A DNA stretch of 8,206 nucleotides from Candidatus Bathyarchaeota archaeon (GTDB lineage Archaea; Thermoproteota; Bathyarchaeia; TCS64), in the NCBI GenBank assembly GCA_030601645.1, contig JAUWBQ010000070.1, positions 1 to 8,206 of the forward strand. The letters are read 5' to 3'. Shown here piece after piece: positions 5,974 to 8,206 of the stretch; the stretch's first letter is position 1, and every line of letters starts with the position of its first letter. Under the pieces are notes generated by a model, which had not been told where the DNA came from, ran no database searches, and saw only the letters and a program-made list of their open reading frames with translations. The position numbers and the translations under genes are program-made.

Positions 5974-6897
5974 ATGACATTACAATCGGATATAGAACAG
6001 ATGATATATAAGACCGAAGTGAAATTTGGAATCTCGATACGATATATTGAGCTTTGTAAAGAGATCCTGATAAACGCTGACGAAGCATACCATCTAGCAA
6101 GCGTCGTAAAAGTACCCATTATGGTAGAGGCTTTCCGTCAGATGGAGAAAGAGAAAACCCTCACACTAGACGAACGGCTGAAATGTGAAGATTCCTTCAA
6201 GCTATCCGGGACGGGGATTCTGAAGTTCCTTGACGAAGAACTGACCCCCACAATAGGAGACTTCATCACCCTCATGATAATTATCAGCGACAACACGGCG
6301 ACCGACACCCTCCTGGAGAGGCTGGGAGGCCCCCTGAAGGTCGACGCCACAATGAAAGCTCTGGGCCTCAAAGACATTCACACCAAGATGACCATCAGGC
6401 AGGCTCACTGGGACCGGGGGATCAGGAGAGAACCAATGACAGATCCCAGGGAGGTTGAGAAGGCAAAAAGGGAGATGAGGCTGATTTTCGATTCCGCTAG
6501 CTACACTGCAAGCCCAGAGGGGAACAGCGCCACTCCACGGGCTATGACGGAGCTACTCCGCAGAATTTACAGCCGCGAAATTTGGAGCAAAAGCGCTTGC
6601 GACAAGATGATGGAGATAATGTACAGACAGCAGAGGAACACGCGCATCCCCAGAAAGTTGCCCAGGGGGATCTTGGTCGCCCATAAGACCGGCACTATAA
6701 CGGGCGTGGCGAACGACGCAGGCATAATAGAGATCGCCAAAGACAACCACTGCGTCATAACCATTTTCACCAGAGACGAAGAGTTCATGGAGCGCAGGGA
6801 CCCTATGAAAGCTAGGGAGAAACTTCCGATCATCGAATCAATAATGGGAGAAATCGCCCTCCTAGCCTACAACTACGGAAAAAACCTAACCTCTTAA
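5974..6897 (+). CDS. class A beta-lactamase-fold serine hydrolase (Beta-lactamase2-like)
   Basis: A 307-residue protein of the penicillin-recognising serine hydrolase superfamily. All three signature motifs are present in order: SVVK (Ser43 nucleophile, Lys46), SDN (105-107) and KTG (238-240). ATPRAMTELLRRIYS (186-200) is the family helix that follows the omega loop. A clear ExxxN omega-loop motif carrying the deacylating Glu166 of true class A beta-lactamases is not visible; the region before the helix is SASYTASPEGNS. A DD-peptidase- or esterase-like activity is therefore more likely than antibiotic resistance. No signal peptide precedes the domain: the N-terminus is charged (SDIEQMIYKTEVKF) and begins the fold directly, so the enzyme is probably cytoplasmic. 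The substrate is unknown, and an archaeon would normally lack peptidoglycan. It is transcribed divergently from the DUF6754 operon. Its last 12 nt overlap the next gene on the other strand. Confidence 0.88.
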   Translation: MTLQSDIEQMIYKTEVKFGISIRYIELCKEILINADEAYHLASVVKVPIMVEAFRQMEKEKTLTLDERLKCEDSFKLSGTGILKFLDEELTPTIGDFITLMIIISDNTATDTLLERLGGPLKVDATMKALGLKDIHTKMTIRQAHWDRGIRREPMTDPREVEKAKREMRLIFDSASYTASPEGNSATPRAMTELLRRIYSREIWSKSACDKMMEIMYRQQRNTRIPRKLPRGILVAHKTGTITGVANDAGIIEIAKDNHCVITIFTRDEEFMERRDPMKAREKLPIIESIMGEIALLAYNYGKNLTS

Positions 6898-7275
6898 CTT
6901 TATCACATTCAAGTACGACGCTATTATCCCGCTCATAAGGAAGCAGAAGAGGAGGGATATGCTGAGATCGATGTGGAAGGCAGAGGAGAATGTCATCATC
7001 AAAGGTATGGACATCAACCATGAAGCGATCGCGCTCGTCATGCCAATTTTGGAAAAGTCCTTCTGAACCTTCAATATTAGAAAATACGCCCCTGTGATCC
7101 CACCCGTAATATAGACGAGGTAGGACACGATTGTGACTACATCGGAACCCATGATGGAGAATAGTGGGAGCGCACTCAGGACCATGTTCCAGAGCCACAC
7201 GAACGCGTTTGAGACAATCGCAGCTGCAAAGAAGTCGAAGAACGTTAGCTTCCGGGCTCCATCGCCTTCACCCAT
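6886..7275 (-). CDS. small four-helix membrane protein, unknown function
   Basis: This 129-residue protein begins with a short charged end (MGEGDGARK). About four transmembrane helices follow (near 11-30, 45-66, 79-96 and 104-121), ending in the basic tail NVIKLRG. I recognise no family, and no catalytic or binding motif is visible. The start at 7275 is supported by a GAGGAGG ribosome binding site (7281-7287 on the minus strand) and by a TATAAATA box (7311-7318). The gene therefore has its own promoter and is not part of the DUF6754 operon transcript. It converges on the serine hydrolase, and the two coding ends overlap by 12 nt (6886-6897), with no room for a terminator between them. Confidence 0.75.
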   Translation of the reverse strand: MGEGDGARKLTFFDFFAAAIVSNAFVWLWNMVLSALPLFSIMGSDVVTIVSYLVYITGGITGAYFLILKVQKDFSKIGMTSAIASWLMSIPLMMTFSSAFHIDLSISLLFCFLMSGIIASYLNVIKLRG

Positions 7276-7280
7276 CTTTT

Positions 7281-7318
7281 CCTCCTCTCCACTACTGGAG
7301 TTATAATGTCTATTTATA
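7281..7318 (-). promoter_or_regulatory. promoter and ribosome binding site of the four-helix membrane protein
   Basis: TATAAATA (7311-7318, minus strand) predicts a start near 7290. The ribosome binding site GAGGAGG (7281-7287) precedes the ATG at 7275 by 5 nt. A small inverted repeat, CTCCA/TGGAG with a 4-nt loop (7287-7300), touches the ribosome binding site. Confidence 0.55.
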
Positions 7319-7324
7319 GTTCTA

Positions 7325-7618
7325 ATGGAAATGAAGGATTCTCAAGCCATGAAATATATTATGAATGATGTCTCACCTTTACTTAGTTGGATTGAATGTC
7401 GGGCCTCCCTCGATGGCTTGTATAGCTGAGGGATGACCGCGCCCTCGCGCGCGACATGTGGCAATTTTGAGAGGTTGCAGAGGATGTGCACGGGGGCTCT
7501 CGATGCGGGTTTCATCGTGAAGAATAAGGTTGTCGATCGAGGAGAGTTCATAGAGAGGAGGACGGCTGAGCTGAAGAGTATATGGCCCTCAAGAATTCTG
7601 TTCTTAAGAGATCAGTAG
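7325..7618 (+). pseudogene. interrupted reading frame, possible broken or small hypothetical gene
   Basis: A plus-strand frame opens with several ATGs (7325, 7331, 7349) and is stopped by TGA at 7427-7429. It reopens 3 nt later at ATG 7433 and runs to TAG 7616-7618. The second part (61 residues) has coding-like codon use and a helical, charged pattern (DAGFIVKNKVVDRGEFIERR, then a TAELKSIW segment). The first part (34 residues) is less convincing. AT-rich TTATAATG (7301-7308) lies about 20 nt before the first ATG and could be a promoter, though the same stretch is the leader of the opposite gene. I do not recognise a family. It may be one gene broken by a stop, the 3' remnant of a larger gene, or chance. 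Confidence 0.3.
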
Positions 7619-7653
7619 CAAGCTTTGAGAGCCCTGAGGAGATTCGAACTCTA

Positions 7654-7691
7654 GTCTGAGGCTCCAGAGGCCCCCATTCTCGCCTCCAGAC
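7654..7691. repeat. imperfect inverted repeat (hairpin)
   Basis: GTCTGAGGC (7654-7662) pairs with GCCTCCAGAC (7682-7691). The stem is nine base pairs with one bulged base, and the loop is 19 nt. CTCCAGA is also present twice as a direct repeat (7662-7668 and 7684-7690). It lies between the broken frame and the vapC stop, where it could act as a 3'-end structure for either side. There is no flanking T-tract, so a terminator role is uncertain. Confidence 0.4.
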
Positions 7692-7729
7692 AATTCATCT
7701 ATCGAATATCTCGATCTTTCCGTAGGGTG

Positions 7730-8152
7730 TCAGTACAATGATATGTGCCTGAGGGCCTCGTGTCTCACCTTGTCGATCAGCCTCCGATCGGCCGTGTAGA
7801 CGGGGATGTCTTTCGCCACGCCCAGGGAGAGATAGGCCGAGTCGTACACGGATATGCCGTACTTCAACGAGTTCTCGACGCACCTCTCGGCGAGCTCCCC
7901 CTCAAGGGGCAGAGTCCACAGGCTGAACTTCTCCAGCGCCCGGGCTGTACTGACGAGCTGATTCTCCCCGAAGCCGGGGTTGTACCTGAGGGCGTTGAGG
8001 ACCTCGTAGGGCATGAGGTCCGGGGTGGCGATGTCGACGATCCGGTCGGCGTAGTCTTCCCTGAGCCTGAGGGCGTCGTCGGTGTGCTCCTCCTCGACGA
8101 ACCACTTGACGACGACGGAGGCGTCCGCGACCACTACCTCCTCTCTCTCCAC
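7730..8152 (-). CDS. vapC: VapC-type PIN-domain ribonuclease toxin
   Basis: A 140-residue, full-length PIN domain, the toxin of a type II VapBC toxin-antitoxin pair. VapC proteins are Mg2+-dependent RNases that cut tRNA or rRNA when freed from VapB. The four acidic residues are present: Asp10 (VADASVVVKW), Glu50 (MPYEVLNAL), Asp104 (VYDSAYLSL) and Asp122 (YTADRRL). The first start is GTG at 8152. A second GTG at 8134, reading VVADAS, is also possible because the family usually starts only one or two residues before this strand. The gene begins inside the end of the antitoxin gene in another frame, so the two are translationally coupled and probably autoregulated by the VapBC complex at a promoter outside the window. 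All catalytic residues are intact, so the toxin looks active. Confidence 0.9.
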   Translation of the reverse strand: MEREEVVVADASVVVKWFVEEEHTDDALRLREDYADRIVDIATPDLMPYEVLNALRYNPGFGENQLVSTARALEKFSLWTLPLEGELAERCVENSLKYGISVYDSAYLSLGVAKDIPVYTADRRLIDKVRHEALRHISLY

Positions 8153-8206
8153 CTGCGGATCTCCTCCGTGCTGTCCCAGCCCTCCGACTTCGCCCTGAGG
8201 GAGTCC
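8134..8206 (-). CDS. vapB: VapB-type antitoxin, C-terminal end (partial)
   Basis: In another minus-strand frame, entering from the right edge and stopping at TAG 8134-8136, the translation is DSLRAKSEGW followed by DSTEEIRRWRERR. The 'gWDStEEIRrWR' ending is characteristic of archaeal VapB antitoxins, whose tail wraps the PIN active site with an arginine. Only the last 23 residues lie in the window, so the DNA-binding fold (AbrB or ribbon-helix-helix) cannot be seen. It overlaps the first vapC start by 19 nt, the usual arrangement for such pairs. Confidence 0.75.
   Translation of the reverse strand, partial: DSLRAKSEGWDSTEEIRRWRERR

Noticed and set aside
5897..6100. Minus-strand 67-codon frame across the hydrolase promoter and start
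   Set aside because: It overlaps the promoter and the well-supported N-terminus of the serine hydrolase. The AT-rich translation is rich in Ser, Tyr and Phe without motifs.
7701..7715. ATCGA/TCGAT inverted repeat downstream of vapC
   Set aside because: A five-pair stem without a T-tract is common by chance and does not support a terminator call.
7630..7740. Full tRNA gene on the minus strand
   Set aside because: A T-loop core is present, but the T-stem pairs only three bases, and no 5' acceptor strand complementary to the 3' end exists within about 100 nt upstream. At most it is a 3' fragment.

Overview
The window looks archaeal. Several genes sit behind AT-rich TATA boxes about 25-30 bp upstream of the start codon, with little or no leader (strongest before 1783 and 5974). 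Others have GGAGG-type ribosome binding sites, intergenic ends are T-rich, and there is a VapBC module. The protein styles recall uncultivated TACK-type archaea such as Bathyarchaeia, but this is a guess from gene style with no marker gene in the window. Coding regions at both ends (1-1147 and 7730-8206) are clearly GC-rich, while the intergenic regions around 1400-1780 and 5780-5975 are AT-rich.

Layout, left to right. (1) Positions 1-1147, plus strand: the C-terminal end of a family III (CaiB/BaiF) CoA-transferase, overlapped by a complete HpcH/HpaI (CitE-like) CoA-ester lyase. This pair typically activates and cleaves a C4/C5 hydroxy acid as its CoA thioester. (2) 1148-1782: a long gap with what looks like a decayed small minus-strand gene or gene pair. 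(3) 1783-2808, plus strand: a compact S9-family serine peptidase/esterase on an apparently leaderless transcript. (4) 2890-5778, minus strand: four tightly packed membrane-protein genes, the first carrying a DUF6754-type domain. I believe the set recurs in other prokaryotes, but no function is known to me. A perfect palindrome sits at the predicted transcription start. (5) 5974-6897, plus strand, divergent from that operon: a cytoplasmic serine hydrolase with the class A beta-lactamase fold. (6) 6886-7275, minus strand: a small four-helix membrane protein whose 3' end overlaps the hydrolase gene. (7) 7276-7729: a promoter, a probable broken reading frame, and a hairpin next to a tRNA T-loop-like sequence. 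(8) 7730-8206, minus strand: a VapC PIN-domain toxin overlapping the 3' end of its VapB antitoxin, which runs off the window.

The best candidate for an undescribed system is the four-gene membrane operon. By the positive-inside rule, one protein places its soluble domain in the cytoplasm and another places a domain of about 215 residues outside. Two polytopic proteins complete the set, suggesting an envelope complex that spans both faces of the membrane. The operator-like palindrome suggests it is regulated, and the divergent hydrolase shares its intergenic region.
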